From: DSYU01 sp964437595
GTDB lineage: Bacteria > Chloroflexota > Anaerolineae > Anaerolineales > Anaerolineaceae
Direction of reading: 5' to 3'
NCBI GenBank assembly: GCA_964437595.1
Contig: CAYTHO010000007.1
Location: forward strand, 1 to 64,000
DNA: 64,000 nt
The notes under the pieces: generated by a model
What the model was told of the DNA's origin: nothing
The model's database searches: none
What the model saw: the letters and a program-made list of their open reading frames with translations, nothing else
Translations under genes and position numbers: made by a program
Part shown: positions 1 through 8,164 of the stretch, piece after piece
Position numbering within the stretch: position 1 is the first letter of the stretch
Layout: each line of letters starts with the position of its first letter

Positions 1-717
1 ACCATCACCGGGGCGATGAAAAACGCCTTTGGCGGGCTGCTGCACCGCAACCGCCATTGGACCCACGGCGTTATACACCAGACCCTGGTTGACCTGCTGA
101 CCATTCAGCAAGAAATCCACCCTGGTCTGTTTGCCATGATGGATGGCACCTTCGCTGGCGACGGCCCTGGGCCGCGCGCCATGCGCTGGCATGAGAAAAA
201 CATCCTGCTTGCTTCCGCCGACCAGGTAGCCATCGATGCGGTTTCGGCGAAACTGCAAGGCTTTGACCCAATGCAGATCGAATTCATCCGCACTGCCCAC
301 GAGATGGGACTGGGTATTGGCGACCCGCGCGAGATCGAGATTGTTGGTTACGATATCAACCAGGAAGCCCCATGGAATTTCGTGCGCGAGGACACCTTCG
401 CTTCCAAGGGCCAGCACATGATTTACCACGGCGCGCTAAAGCCGCTAGAAAAACCCCTGCTGCAAAGCCCGCTGGTGCCCTGGAGCTACTTTGCCAGCAA
501 CTTTTACCACAATGTTTACTGGTACCCCTTTGTGGGTCGTAAACGCGTGGAAGAGGCGCTCAAGACGCCCTGGGGCCAGTTATTTGAATCCTACGGTGAT
601 GGCAATGTGGTAATGCCCGGCATGGAACCAAAGACCGTTGTACAGGCGGCGGTTGCGGCTGCGACACTGACAGCCGTGCTCGGCACACTGGCGTGGATGA
701 TGAAGAAAAAAGACTAA
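1..717 (+). CDS. DUF362 family protein, 3' part (cut by window edge)
   Basis: The reading frame is open from base 1 (TITGAMKNAFGG...), so the ATG at 16 is internal and the true start lies outside the window. The segment TGAMKN followed by GDGPGPRAM and LASADQVAIDAVSAKL is typical of the C-terminal half of DUF362 proteins, a family of unknown reaction often associated with Fe-S redox modules. No Cys cluster is visible in this part. The last 25 residues form a hydrophobic segment ending in KKKD, which suggests a C-terminal membrane anchor. A second DUF362 gene, with ferredoxin motifs, lies at about 59-60 kb. The family call is firm; the function is unknown. Confidence 0.85.
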   Translation, partial: TITGAMKNAFGGLLHRNRHWTHGVIHQTLVDLLTIQQEIHPGLFAMMDGTFAGDGPGPRAMRWHEKNILLASADQVAIDAVSAKLQGFDPMQIEFIRTAHEMGLGIGDPREIEIVGYDINQEAPWNFVREDTFASKGQHMIYHGALKPLEKPLLQSPLVPWSYFASNFYHNVYWYPFVGRKRVEEALKTPWGQLFESYGDGNVVMPGMEPKTVVQAAVAAATLTAVLGTLAWMMKKKD

Positions 718-771
718 TCATCCAGCGGGCAGCGGATTAGATCGAAATGGCTGAAGCCCTTTTTAGGGAGA

Positions 772-1116
772 CTACCGATTTCCTCTACATTCCTGGCACG
801 GGCAGAGCTTGCGCAGGTAGTACCAGTTATAGATGCCAAAGTGATGACCATCCTGCCATCCGATGGTGATTGCGTACGAACCTACCGCTTCTACCTGGTT
901 AATGCGCGTTTGCGGAGATTCGGTCAACTCCTGGGTGAAAACCGCCTCATCGGGTTCAGGGCCCATTTTCTCATGCCCTCCCCGGCAAGAGGCACACGGG
1001 CAGCCAGCACGCAGCAACCAAAATGGATACCTGCTAACATGACCATCCTCCCAGGTAACAATCATCTCTCGTGTTTCCCGATTCACTGTGATTCCACTGG
1101 GCTGCGTTACATTCAT
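772..1116 (-). CDS. DUF971 / GBBH-like N-terminal domain protein
   Basis: This 114-residue protein resembles the stand-alone DUF971 domain (the N-terminal domain of gamma-butyrobetaine hydroxylase), a small fold found alone in bacteria and linked to Fe-S or metal handling. The visible signature is two Cys triplets, C39-x-C41-x2-C44 and C105-x-C107-x2-C110, which could bind one metal between the two ends of the domain. Family features such as the DGH-containing strands (residues 24-30, 89-97) are present. An AGGAGAG Shine-Dalgarno lies about 9 bases before the start. It is the last gene of a minus-strand run after the SH3-like and cax genes. Its precise role is unknown. Confidence 0.8.
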   Translation of the reverse strand: MNVTQPSGITVNRETREMIVTWEDGHVSRYPFWLLRAGCPCASCRGGHEKMGPEPDEAVFTQELTESPQTRINQVEAVGSYAITIGWQDGHHFGIYNWYYLRKLCPCQECRGNR

Positions 1117-1239
1117 TTTTATCTACTCTCCTATACCGTTTGTCCAATGCTCCACCAGCGTGCCTGGTGAAAAAAAAGAAGCTGGCCTTTTTTCTTGCAA
1201 TGCTGTCCGCACCAATTGTAGCCATTCTTCCGTGGCTGA

Positions 1240-1746
1240 TCACTGCCCAGGTGTCGGCGATGCGCTAAGTGCAGGATCGATGGCTTGCAGATATGTCGAG
1301 GCCGCCCACCCACTGCGCCCCGGGTCATAAGGCGACTCCAGATACCACCAGGTAAAATTATCCGCCGTTTTGGGGCCATCCTTTACCTGGAATACCTCTT
1401 CATCCATGCCGAGCAGACGCGATGGATTGCTCGTGCCCGCACCTGAGCGCAGCCGCAGCCCTACCCCTTCTGTCCCGCTGATCTGCACAAAACTGCCAAT
1501 CGAGATGCCTTCGAAACTCGGCGGACTGGTGGGCGTGGGGGTTTCCATCGAACGGGTGGGGACGGGCGTTGGTGTTGGGGCCACAATAACGGTAAACACA
1601 GCCGGCGGCTCATCGGCCACCGAGGCCGGTAAGGGCAGCAGGAAGAGCAACAGCACAAATCCCGCAACTAGCCCGCCTGCAATCAAGATTCCCACCAGAA
1701 TGACCCAGCCGTTGATCAGGCCAGATAACCAGCGTTTCATCATCAT
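1240..1746 (-). CDS. membrane-anchored SH3-like domain protein
   Basis: The 168-residue protein has a long N-terminal transmembrane segment (residues about 13-42), a Pro/Thr-rich linker (about 55-75) and an extracytoplasmic domain with GVGLRLRSGAG and WWYLESPYDPGRSGW, the pattern of bacterial SH3 (SH3b-type) domains that bind cell-wall or protein ligands. Three Met codons stand in a row at the start. The gene overlaps the cax stop by 4 bases (ATGA) and lacks a clear Shine-Dalgarno, so translation is probably coupled to cax. The ligand is unknown. Confidence 0.7.
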   Translation of the reverse strand: MMMKRWLSGLINGWVILVGILIAGGLVAGFVLLLFLLPLPASVADEPPAVFTVIVAPTPTPVPTRSMETPTPTSPPSFEGISIGSFVQISGTEGVGLRLRSGAGTSNPSRLLGMDEEVFQVKDGPKTADNFTWWYLESPYDPGRSGWAASTYLQAIDPALSASPTPGQ

Positions 1747-2837
1747 CCCATCGGAAGAAGGAAGAAAGCAATACCCAGGATCAGGTAGACGGCTAAAAGC
1801 GTGGCACCTTCCAGCCAGTTCGATTCTCCATCGTTTGAAACCAGCGCGGTAATGATTACTCCCGCGCCGAGGGCAATCAGCTCAAATTGGTTAAAGATCA
1901 GCGTGAGTGGGTTGCCCATTGCCAGGCTGATAAAGACCAGCAGCGGCGCAACAAACAGTGCAATCTGCAGGCTGGAGGAAATTGCAATTTCTACGCTCAG
2001 TTCCATTTGGTTGCGGATGGCTACCTGCACGGCTACGAGATGCTCCGCAACATTGCCCACAATTGGGATTAATATAATGCCCAGGAAGAACTCGGACAGT
2101 CCCAGGCCCTCGACCACACTTTCCACCGCCCCGACCAGCAGTTCACTGAGAATAACCACACCAACTGTCGATAGGGCAAGCACAATAATGGCGAAACGCA
2201 CGCTCCAGCGCACTCTGGGGGAGTGATGCGCGGGCTCAGGAACCAGGGGCGATTCCACCTGGCGATTGGATCGCCGCAGGCTGTAAAAAAGGCCTAATGC
2301 ATACAGCACAATCATCACAGCCGCAACCCCCAGGCTGAGCGCTTCCACTGCCGGGCTGGTATCCGGGCCGATGGAATGACTGAATAATGAGGGAATGGCC
2401 AGGGCCAGGATGGCCAGAGTGAGCAGGATGGCATTGTTGCCAGACTGACGGCGATCAAAGGTTTGCAGCCCGTTGCGTGCTCCGCCTAATACCATCGCCA
2501 TGCCCATCACCAGCAGCAAATTGCCCAGGATCGAGCCAGTGATTGATGCTTTGACCAGTTCCAAAAGCCCAGCGCGAATGGCTACCAGGGTGATAATCAG
2601 TTCTGCCGCATTCCCCAGAGTCGCGTTCAGCAGCCCACCAATCCGTGGGCCGGTGTGCTCCGCCAGAGCTTCGGTTGACTCACCAATATACCCTGCCAAT
2701 GGAATCACACCGATGGCAGAAAAAAGAAATACCAGGCTTGGCGACCACGCCGCATACCGAGCAATCAATGCCAGTGGGATCGCGATGAGCAGGAAAGAGA
2801 GCGGGTGTTTCCGCAGGTAACGCCAGACTTTGCCCAT
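1743..2837 (-). CDS. cax: calcium/proton antiporter, CAX family
   Basis: A multi-span membrane protein of 364 residues that should exchange cytoplasmic Ca2+ (or other divalent cations) for protons. The two diagnostic repeat motifs are visible: GNAAELIIT in the first half and GNVAEHLVA in the second, each carrying the acidic residue that binds the cation. The length fits the single-gene CAX family. The ATG at 2837 is preferred because GGGGAGG stands about 9 bases upstream; a TTG 21 bases further up is possible but would put that Shine-Dalgarno inside the coding sequence. It is divergent from the kinase gene and overlaps the SH3-like gene downstream. Confidence 0.9.
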   Translation of the reverse strand: MGKVWRYLRKHPLSFLLIAIPLALIARYAAWSPSLVFLFSAIGVIPLAGYIGESTEALAEHTGPRIGGLLNATLGNAAELIITLVAIRAGLLELVKASITGSILGNLLLVMGMAMVLGGARNGLQTFDRRQSGNNAILLTLAILALAIPSLFSHSIGPDTSPAVEALSLGVAAVMIVLYALGLFYSLRRSNRQVESPLVPEPAHHSPRVRWSVRFAIIVLALSTVGVVILSELLVGAVESVVEGLGLSEFFLGIILIPIVGNVAEHLVAVQVAIRNQMELSVEIAISSSLQIALFVAPLLVFISLAMGNPLTLIFNQFELIALGAGVIITALVSNDGESNWLEGATLLAVYLILGIAFFLLPMG

Positions 2838-2886
2838 AAACCAGTTCCTCCCCGCCAATTATATCGTTTTATCACCAGAACATGTA

Positions 2887-2895
2887 TGATATAAT
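2887..2895 (+). promoter_or_regulatory. extended -10 promoter element before the kinase gene
   Basis: TGATATAAT gives a perfect TATAAT with the TG of an extended -10, 11 bases before the kinase ATG. A transcript from here would have almost no 5' leader. No convincing -35 is seen. On the opposite strand a second TATAAT (bases 2858-2863) faces cax. Confidence 0.5.
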
Positions 2896-2906
2896 CGGTC
2901 AGGGCT

Positions 2907-4046
2907 ATGGAACAAAGCAATCCCATTTCACCGTTGTTAAACAATCGCTATCAGCTTCTGCATACCCTGGGTGCAGGCGGTATGGCGGTAGTTTACCGCG
3001 CCTACGATCGTATGCTGGAGCGGCCAGTGGCCGTGAAAATCCTTCGCCAGGATTTCACTGGAGACAGCACCTTTCGCGAACGCTTCCGCCAGGAGGCGCG
3101 CTCGGCTGCCAATCTGTCGCACCCGAACATTGTTACCGTGCACGATTTTGGCTTTGACGCTGGACGTCCGTTCATTGTAATGGAACACGTACCAGGCACG
3201 GATTTAAAAACAATGATCAAGGAGCGTGGAAAATTTGGTACGAACGAGGCGATCAACCTGATGGTGCAGGCGTGCGAAGGTATTGGCTACGCGCATCGCG
3301 CTGGACTGGTACACTGCGATGTAAAACCGCACAATATGCTCGTCACCCCAGATGGCCGCCTGAAAGTGACTGACTTTGGTATCGCGCGCGCGCTGGCTAC
3401 GATCTCTCCCGATGAACAAAGCGAAGTGGTATGGGGATCGCCGCAGTATTTCTCGCCCGAACAAGCCGCAGGATCGGCACCCTCGCCTGCTTCGGATGTT
3501 TATTCGCTGGGCGTCATCCTTTATGAGATGCTGGCTGGTCAACTGCCTTTCAATGCTGAAGATCCTGAAGAACTGGCACGGATGCATCGTGAATCACGCC
3601 CTGCATCACCGCGCCGTTTCAACGCGCAGATTTCCCCAACCCTGGAACAGATCATGCTGAAGGTGCTCTCAAAAGAGCAGTCACAGCGCTATCGCTCCGC
3701 TGACCAACTCGGGCGCGTGCTTCGCAACATCGTTCAGCGACCAGAGGGTTACTCCACCACCACTGTGGTTGCCGCCCAGCCGCCTACAGCGACGCAGCCG
3801 CGCGGCGCGAATTCCCAGCCATCACCGGTGAGCACGCAAACGATCCCGGCCCAGCCTGCGCACATTTACCAGGCCCCACAAACGCTCCCGCCAACGGCAG
3901 GCATGCAATCCACGAACGAGCCTGACGACCGCGCACTGGATATTGATTGGATTACCATTTTCCTTGGCCTGCTGGCGGCGGTGGCTGTTGGCGGCCTGAT
4001 CCCCTTCTGGTTGTATATTTATCTTTCCATTAACCCCGCACCCTGA
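2907..4046 (+). CDS. PknB-type serine/threonine protein kinase with C-terminal membrane anchor
   Basis: A Hanks-type kinase of 379 residues. The catalytic domain covers about residues 14-275: glycine loop GAGGMAVVY (22-30), ATP-binding Lys44 in VAVKIL, Glu63 of helix C, catalytic loop HCDVKPHN (136-143) with Asp138 and Lys140, and DFG at 156-158. The usual Arg of the HRD motif is Cys137, so activation-loop control may differ from that of RD kinases. A Pro/Thr/Gln-rich linker (about 280-335) leads to a transmembrane helix near 348-370 with only a few residues after it, so no extracellular sensor domain is present. Substrates are unknown. rpe follows 44 bases downstream. Confidence 0.9.
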   Translation: MEQSNPISPLLNNRYQLLHTLGAGGMAVVYRAYDRMLERPVAVKILRQDFTGDSTFRERFRQEARSAANLSHPNIVTVHDFGFDAGRPFIVMEHVPGTDLKTMIKERGKFGTNEAINLMVQACEGIGYAHRAGLVHCDVKPHNMLVTPDGRLKVTDFGIARALATISPDEQSEVVWGSPQYFSPEQAAGSAPSPASDVYSLGVILYEMLAGQLPFNAEDPEELARMHRESRPASPRRFNAQISPTLEQIMLKVLSKEQSQRYRSADQLGRVLRNIVQRPEGYSTTTVVAAQPPTATQPRGANSQPSPVSTQTIPAQPAHIYQAPQTLPPTAGMQSTNEPDDRALDIDWITIFLGLLAAVAVGGLIPFWLYIYLSINPAP

Positions 4047-4090
4047 GGCACGGCCACACTTTACGGGGAAGGTTTCAAGTTCATCTGCGC

Positions 4091-4762
4091 ATGGCACCCA
4101 TTCTGATCTCTACATCCATCCTTTCTGCTGATTTTACCCGGCTGGCCGAACAGATCCAGGAAGCCGAGGCTGGCGGCGCCGATTGGATTCACGTGGATGT
4201 GATGGATGGGCATTTTGTACCCAACCTGACTATGGGACCCTTTATCGTGGAAACCTGCCGGCGAATTACCAGCCTGCCGCTCGATGTGCACCTAATGGTG
4301 GACAACCCTGGTGACATGATCGAGCCGTATGCGCGGGTTGGTGCAAACCGCATTTCTATCCAGGTAGAATCGACCCCGCATGTATATCGTCTTCTAGAGC
4401 AAATCCGAGAACTGGGCTGCCATCCGGGCGTTGTGATCAACCCCGGCACTCCCGCCAGCAGCCTTTCTGAAATTCTGCACCTGGCTGACCTGGTGCTGGT
4501 TATGACGGTTAATCCTGGTTATTCTGGTCAGGAATTTATTCCCGAAGTAGTCTCGAAAATTGCCCAAGTCCGTGATATGATCGCAAGCCGCGGGCTGCAA
4601 ACCTTGATCCAGGTGGACGGCGGTATTACCCCCGAAACCCTGCCGCTGGCATACCAAAATGGCGCCCGTGTATTTGTAGCCGCCACTGCTATTTTTAAGA
4701 ACCCTGCTGGCATTGCAGCGGGTATTCAGGCGCTGCGCGGGGTTGTCCCAGCAAACGCATGA
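4091..4762 (+). CDS. rpe: ribulose-phosphate 3-epimerase
   Basis: This 223-residue TIM-barrel enzyme interconverts D-ribulose 5-phosphate and D-xylulose 5-phosphate in the pentose phosphate pathway. Family signatures are complete: STSILSADF at the N-terminus, HVDVMDGHFVPN (His34 and Asp36 as metal/catalytic residues), DVHLMV (His67), VNPGYSGQ, and VDGGI with Asp176. The length is normal. It follows the kinase gene on the same strand and converges on rpmB. Confidence 0.96.
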   Translation: MAPILISTSILSADFTRLAEQIQEAEAGGADWIHVDVMDGHFVPNLTMGPFIVETCRRITSLPLDVHLMVDNPGDMIEPYARVGANRISIQVESTPHVYRLLEQIRELGCHPGVVINPGTPASSLSEILHLADLVLVMTVNPGYSGQEFIPEVVSKIAQVRDMIASRGLQTLIQVDGGITPETLPLAYQNGARVFVAATAIFKNPAGIAAGIQALRGVVPANA

Positions 4763-4791
4763 AACAGGCAAGAAATCTATTGCTTCAGTAC

Positions 4792-4825
4792 CTTAAAACA
4801 AAAATCACGGCAGCAGGCCGCGATT
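4792..4825 (-). terminator. intrinsic terminator of rpmB
   Basis: On the minus strand AATCGCGGC pairs with GCCGTGATT (bases 4817-4825 with 4803-4811, one G-U pair, 5-base loop) and is followed by TTTTTGTTTT. It lies about 20 bases past the rpmB stop. Confidence 0.8.
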
Positions 4826-4845
4826 CTTGTGAAGAGAGCGAAACG

Positions 4846-5028
4846 CTACGCTGTCTTCGCCAGTGTCCGGATGCAGCTCGCGCACAGGGTTTTGCGAACC
4901 AGCCGCCCGTTTTCCATGATGGATACCTTCTGAAGGTTCGGGCGAAAGGTCCGGCTGGTTGCGCGCTGAGAAAAGCTGCGGTTATGACCAAAGGTCGTGG
5001 TTTTGCCACATCGATCGCACTTTGCCAT
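4846..5028 (-). CDS. rpmB: 50S ribosomal protein L28
   Basis: A 60-residue ribosomal protein of the large subunit. The start MAKCDRCGK and the basic middle (TFGHNRSFSQ) identify L28. It is the zinc-binding (C+) form, with Cys4, Cys7, Cys49 and Cys52. An upstream in-frame ATG at 5118 would add 30 residues of no L28 character, so the ATG at 5028, preceded by AAAGGATC, is chosen. Divergent to the Asp23-like/fakA group, the arrangement known from Firmicutes and Chloroflexi. Confidence 0.95.
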   Translation of the reverse strand: MAKCDRCGKTTTFGHNRSFSQRATSRTFRPNLQKVSIMENGRLVRKTLCASCIRTLAKTA

Positions 5029-5152
5029 TGTCAGGATCCTTTCATAATAATTGCTTTGTTGAGGGCGAATCGCCCTAGAACGAAGCAGGATTGTACCACA
5101 GTACGCATCCATTTTCAAGCATAGCTGTTAATAAATTCAAAGGGTAAATGGA

Positions 5153-5509
5153 ATGAAAGAAGGAAATAATCCGTTAGGTAATATCTTTGTCTCCTATCGC
5201 GCCATTGCCACGGTTGCCTACCAATCCGCCTTGCAGTCGTACGGGGTCGTTGGGTTGGCAGCCAAAAATCTCGCCGAGGGACTGGCCCAGGTATTGGTGA
5301 AGGACCCAACCCTCGGGGTAGATGTCCATTTTGATCAGAGCAGCATCAAAATTGATCTTTATGTGATAGTGGAATACGGTACACGCATCAAGTCGGTTGC
5401 GGCCAGTGTATCGGACAGCGTTCGTTACCAGGTTGAGCGAGTATTTGGCCTTCCGGTGAGCCAGGTAAACATTCATGTTCGCGGTTTACGCATAAGCAAT
5501 ACCGATTAA
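5153..5509 (+). CDS. Asp23/Gls24 family protein
   Basis: A 118-residue member of the Asp23/Gls24 family, small alpha/beta proteins tied to envelope homeostasis; a copy regularly stands next to the DAK2-domain gene fakA and the rpmB gene. Typical features are the starting strand GNIFVSYRAIATVAYQSA, GVVGLAAKN, an amphipathic strand with KIDLYVIVEYG, and the final VNIHVRGLRI. The molecular function is not established. It is separated from fakA by a hairpin. Confidence 0.85.
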   Translation: MKEGNNPLGNIFVSYRAIATVAYQSALQSYGVVGLAAKNLAEGLAQVLVKDPTLGVDVHFDQSSIKIDLYVIVEYGTRIKSVAASVSDSVRYQVERVFGLPVSQVNIHVRGLRISNTD

Positions 5510-5511
5510 CA

Positions 5512-5575
5512 CCGGATTGCAAACGCGCAGCCAGACGCGTCTGCATTTGCAATCCGGCATTTATCATTATTATCT
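5512..5575 (+). terminator. hairpin between the Asp23-like gene and fakA
   Basis: CCGGATTGCAAA (5512-5523) pairs perfectly with TTTGCAATCCGG (5546-5557), with a second small palindrome AGACGCGTCT in the loop, followed by a U-rich stretch (CATTTATCATTATTATCTTTT). It starts two bases after the Asp23-like stop, so it probably ends or attenuates that transcript before fakA. Confidence 0.7.
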
Positions 5576-5594
5576 TTTGAAGCGTTGGAGTACT

Positions 5595-7277
5595 ATGAGT
5601 AATGATCAGTCGATTTCAGCCATGTCCGATGGTCGTAACCTGGCCAGAAGTACCACCATTGATGGTCAAGGACTCAAGCAGCTCGTTGAGGCCGGGATGG
5701 TTTGGCTGCGCACCAATCAGCAGATTGTAAACGCGCTGAACGTTTTTCCCGTTCCAGACGGTGATACAGGCACCAATATGCTGCTTACCATGCAAGCGGC
5801 CTATGCTGAGATTGCCCGCCTGGGCGAAAACAATATTGGCAAAATGGCTCACGGGGTCGCTCAGGGAGCGTTAATGGGCGCGCGGGGGAACTCAGGCGTG
5901 ATCTTATCGCAGATCTGGCGCGGCTTCGCTCGCGGCCTGGACAGCCTGGACAGTGTTGATGGCCAGGTGCTGTCACGGGCCCTGGCTGAAGCGCGAAATA
6001 CGGCTTATAAAGGGGTTGTCAGGCCCGTAGAAGGCACCATCCTCACCGTAATCAAGGATGTGGCGGCGGCGGCTGAGCAGATTGTACAGGAAACCAATGA
6101 AATCACACGCATCCTCGAAACTCTTGTTGCAGCGGCGGATGCCTCTGTGCAGCATACCCCTGAACTGCTGCCCATTTTGAAACAGGCCAACGTAGTCGAT
6201 TCTGGCGGGAAAGGCCTGTTCTTCATTCTGGAAGGAATGCTGCGCTACCTCAAAGGCCAATCGTTGGAGACCCCGGTCACCACCGTGCAGCCGCTATCGA
6301 TGATGGAAATGGATGAGATCGAAGAGATCGAACCGGGGCAGGATTATGAAGTGGTGATTGATTTCCGCCCCGCCGCACTGCTCGACCTGGAAAATTTTTA
6401 TAACGACCTGGCAGAAATGGGCACTTCTATCCAGCTTGGAGAAGGCGATGGAATGTACCGCCTGCACATCCACGTTCCGACTGAAAATCGCTATATCCCT
6501 ATTGACTATGCTATGAAGCTGGGCACCATCACAAAGGTGAGTATCGAGAACCTGGTAGCGCAGATGGAGGACATCGAAAAGGCCAGGAACGAACATCTCA
6601 ACCTCGCATCGGTTGAACCAGGCCAGATTGCCGTGGTTGCCGTTTCACCCGGACAGGGAATCTCGCGCATTTTCAGCAGCCTGGGAGTGGCTGCGGTGGT
6701 TGAGGGCGGGCAGACTATGAACCCAAGTACAGAGGAGATCTTACAGGCCATTGAAAACCTGGTGACCGATAAGATCATCATTCTGCCAAATAATAAAAAT
6801 ATCATCCTGGCTGCTCAACAAACTGCCAGCGTTACCGTAAAAAATGTCGCGGTCATCCCCTGTTCCAGCATCCCGCAGGGTCTCTCGGCCTTGCTCCGCC
6901 TCGACCCGGATGGCAATATGGAACGGGTAGTAAAGGAAATGAACGAGGCTATCAAAGAGGTAGAAACGGGTGAAGTTACCGTGGCGACGCGCACCGTTGA
7001 GTTGAACGGCGTCAATGTTCAGGAAGGTCAGGTGATCGCGCTGCATAACGGTAAACTGGTGATGTCGGCCCCGACGCTTGACGAAGCTGTACTCGGCCTG
7101 CTGGAAAAGGCCGGCACCCAGGACCGCGAACGGATCACCCTCTTTTACGGGAACAATATCTCTCGTCAAGAGGTCAACCGCATCGTGGATCTCATCCGGT
7201 CGACTTATCCCGCCCATGAAATTGAGCTTCACGAGGGCGGCCAGCCGCATTACCAGTTCATCATCTCGATCGAGTAG
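5595..7277 (+). CDS. fakA: DAK2-domain fatty acid kinase catalytic subunit (FakA/YloV)
   Basis: A 560-residue protein that, as in FakA, should phosphorylate fatty acids presented by a DegV-type binding protein so that they can enter phospholipid synthesis. The N-terminal DAK2 kinase domain (about residues 20-220) has FPVPDGDTGTNML, whose Asp residues bind Mg-ATP, and ARGNSGVILSQIWRG. The middle and C-terminal regions match the YloV architecture and end in YQFIISIE. The ATG at 5595 is chosen because GGAG stands just upstream and the DAK2 domain begins soon after. A DegV gene follows 2 bases after the stop, matching the known FakA-FakB partnership. Confidence 0.92.
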   Translation: MSNDQSISAMSDGRNLARSTTIDGQGLKQLVEAGMVWLRTNQQIVNALNVFPVPDGDTGTNMLLTMQAAYAEIARLGENNIGKMAHGVAQGALMGARGNSGVILSQIWRGFARGLDSLDSVDGQVLSRALAEARNTAYKGVVRPVEGTILTVIKDVAAAAEQIVQETNEITRILETLVAAADASVQHTPELLPILKQANVVDSGGKGLFFILEGMLRYLKGQSLETPVTTVQPLSMMEMDEIEEIEPGQDYEVVIDFRPAALLDLENFYNDLAEMGTSIQLGEGDGMYRLHIHVPTENRYIPIDYAMKLGTITKVSIENLVAQMEDIEKARNEHLNLASVEPGQIAVVAVSPGQGISRIFSSLGVAAVVEGGQTMNPSTEEILQAIENLVTDKIIILPNNKNIILAAQQTASVTVKNVAVIPCSSIPQGLSALLRLDPDGNMERVVKEMNEAIKEVETGEVTVATRTVELNGVNVQEGQVIALHNGKLVMSAPTLDEAVLGLLEKAGTQDRERITLFYGNNISRQEVNRIVDLIRSTYPAHEIELHEGGQPHYQFIISIE

Positions 7278-7279
7278 CC

Positions 7280-8152
7280 ATGTCGATGGGTTCGATCTGC
7301 ATCCTGACCGACAGTTCGGCGCAGTTTCCACAGCTCGGTTTCGCGGGGCGCAATGATATTCGGGTGATGCCTTTCGATGTGGAAATGAACGGCGTGGTGT
7401 ATGAAGAGGGCCGCGACCTGCGTACTACCGACCTACCCGCTACAGCCAATGATGATTTGCGCCCCCGGTTGATTGCCCCTTCCAGAGAGAAGTTCGAAGC
7501 GCTGTTCTTAAACTTGAATACGCAGTATAGAGACATACTCGCAATTCTTACCTCTGCCAGTTTATGCCCGGCCTTTGAAAATGCCGCTCAGGCCGCCAAG
7601 AATGTGCAAGGGCGAGCCAGGGTAACCGTGATTGATTCGCAGACCACATCCATTGGTTTGGGCCTGCTTGTACAGACGGCGGCGGAAGCGATTGCGCATG
7701 GCCATTCCGCGGTAGATGTCGAACGAATTGTGCGCAGTATGATCCCGCGCATTTATATGATGATTTGCGCGCCGGGTCTATCCTGGATGTATCACGCGGG
7801 GTTTGTCGACCAGGCCCAGGCTTTTGTGGGTGAAATGCTGGGGCTGATGCCGATATTCACTCTGGAAGAAGGTCAGATCACCGCCGTAGAAAAGGTCCGC
7901 AACACCCGCAGCCTGGTAGATTATATGCAGGAATTCGTTTGCGAATTTGAAGAGCTTCAACACATCGCCTTTATTCAAAGTGTCCCTGGGCTGTCACATG
8001 AGGCGCGCATGATGCGCGAACATGCCCAGAGCTGCTTCCCACAGACACCCTTCAGCGAGCATTCTATCAACGTGCCCCTGGCGACCCTGATTGGCCCGCG
8101 CTCGGTTGGGCTGGTTGCCGTGGAGAAACTCGATCCGCGGCGGCATAGTTAA
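7280..8152 (+). CDS. DegV family fatty-acid-binding protein (FakB type)
   Basis: A 290-residue DegV protein. The family binds one fatty acid and hands it to FakA for phosphorylation. Diagnostic features are ILTDSSAQFP at the start, the strand VMPFDVEMNGVVYEEG, ILTSASLCPAFENA, VTVIDSQTTSIGLGLLV and the final lobe with LGLMPIFTLEEGQITAVEKVR. The start at 7280 is 2 bases past fakA, so the two are surely one transcript. It converges on the beta-propeller gene. Confidence 0.9.
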   Translation: MSMGSICILTDSSAQFPQLGFAGRNDIRVMPFDVEMNGVVYEEGRDLRTTDLPATANDDLRPRLIAPSREKFEALFLNLNTQYRDILAILTSASLCPAFENAAQAAKNVQGRARVTVIDSQTTSIGLGLLVQTAAEAIAHGHSAVDVERIVRSMIPRIYMMICAPGLSWMYHAGFVDQAQAFVGEMLGLMPIFTLEEGQITAVEKVRNTRSLVDYMQEFVCEFEELQHIAFIQSVPGLSHEARMMREHAQSCFPQTPFSEHSINVPLATLIGPRSVGLVAVEKLDPRRHS

Positions 8153-8164
8153 TCCTATCACACT

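Noticed and set aside
1152..1195. Short hairpin CACCAG/CTGGTG beside an A-run
   Set aside because: The stem is only 6 bp and on the minus strand the T-run comes before the stem, so it is not a terminator.
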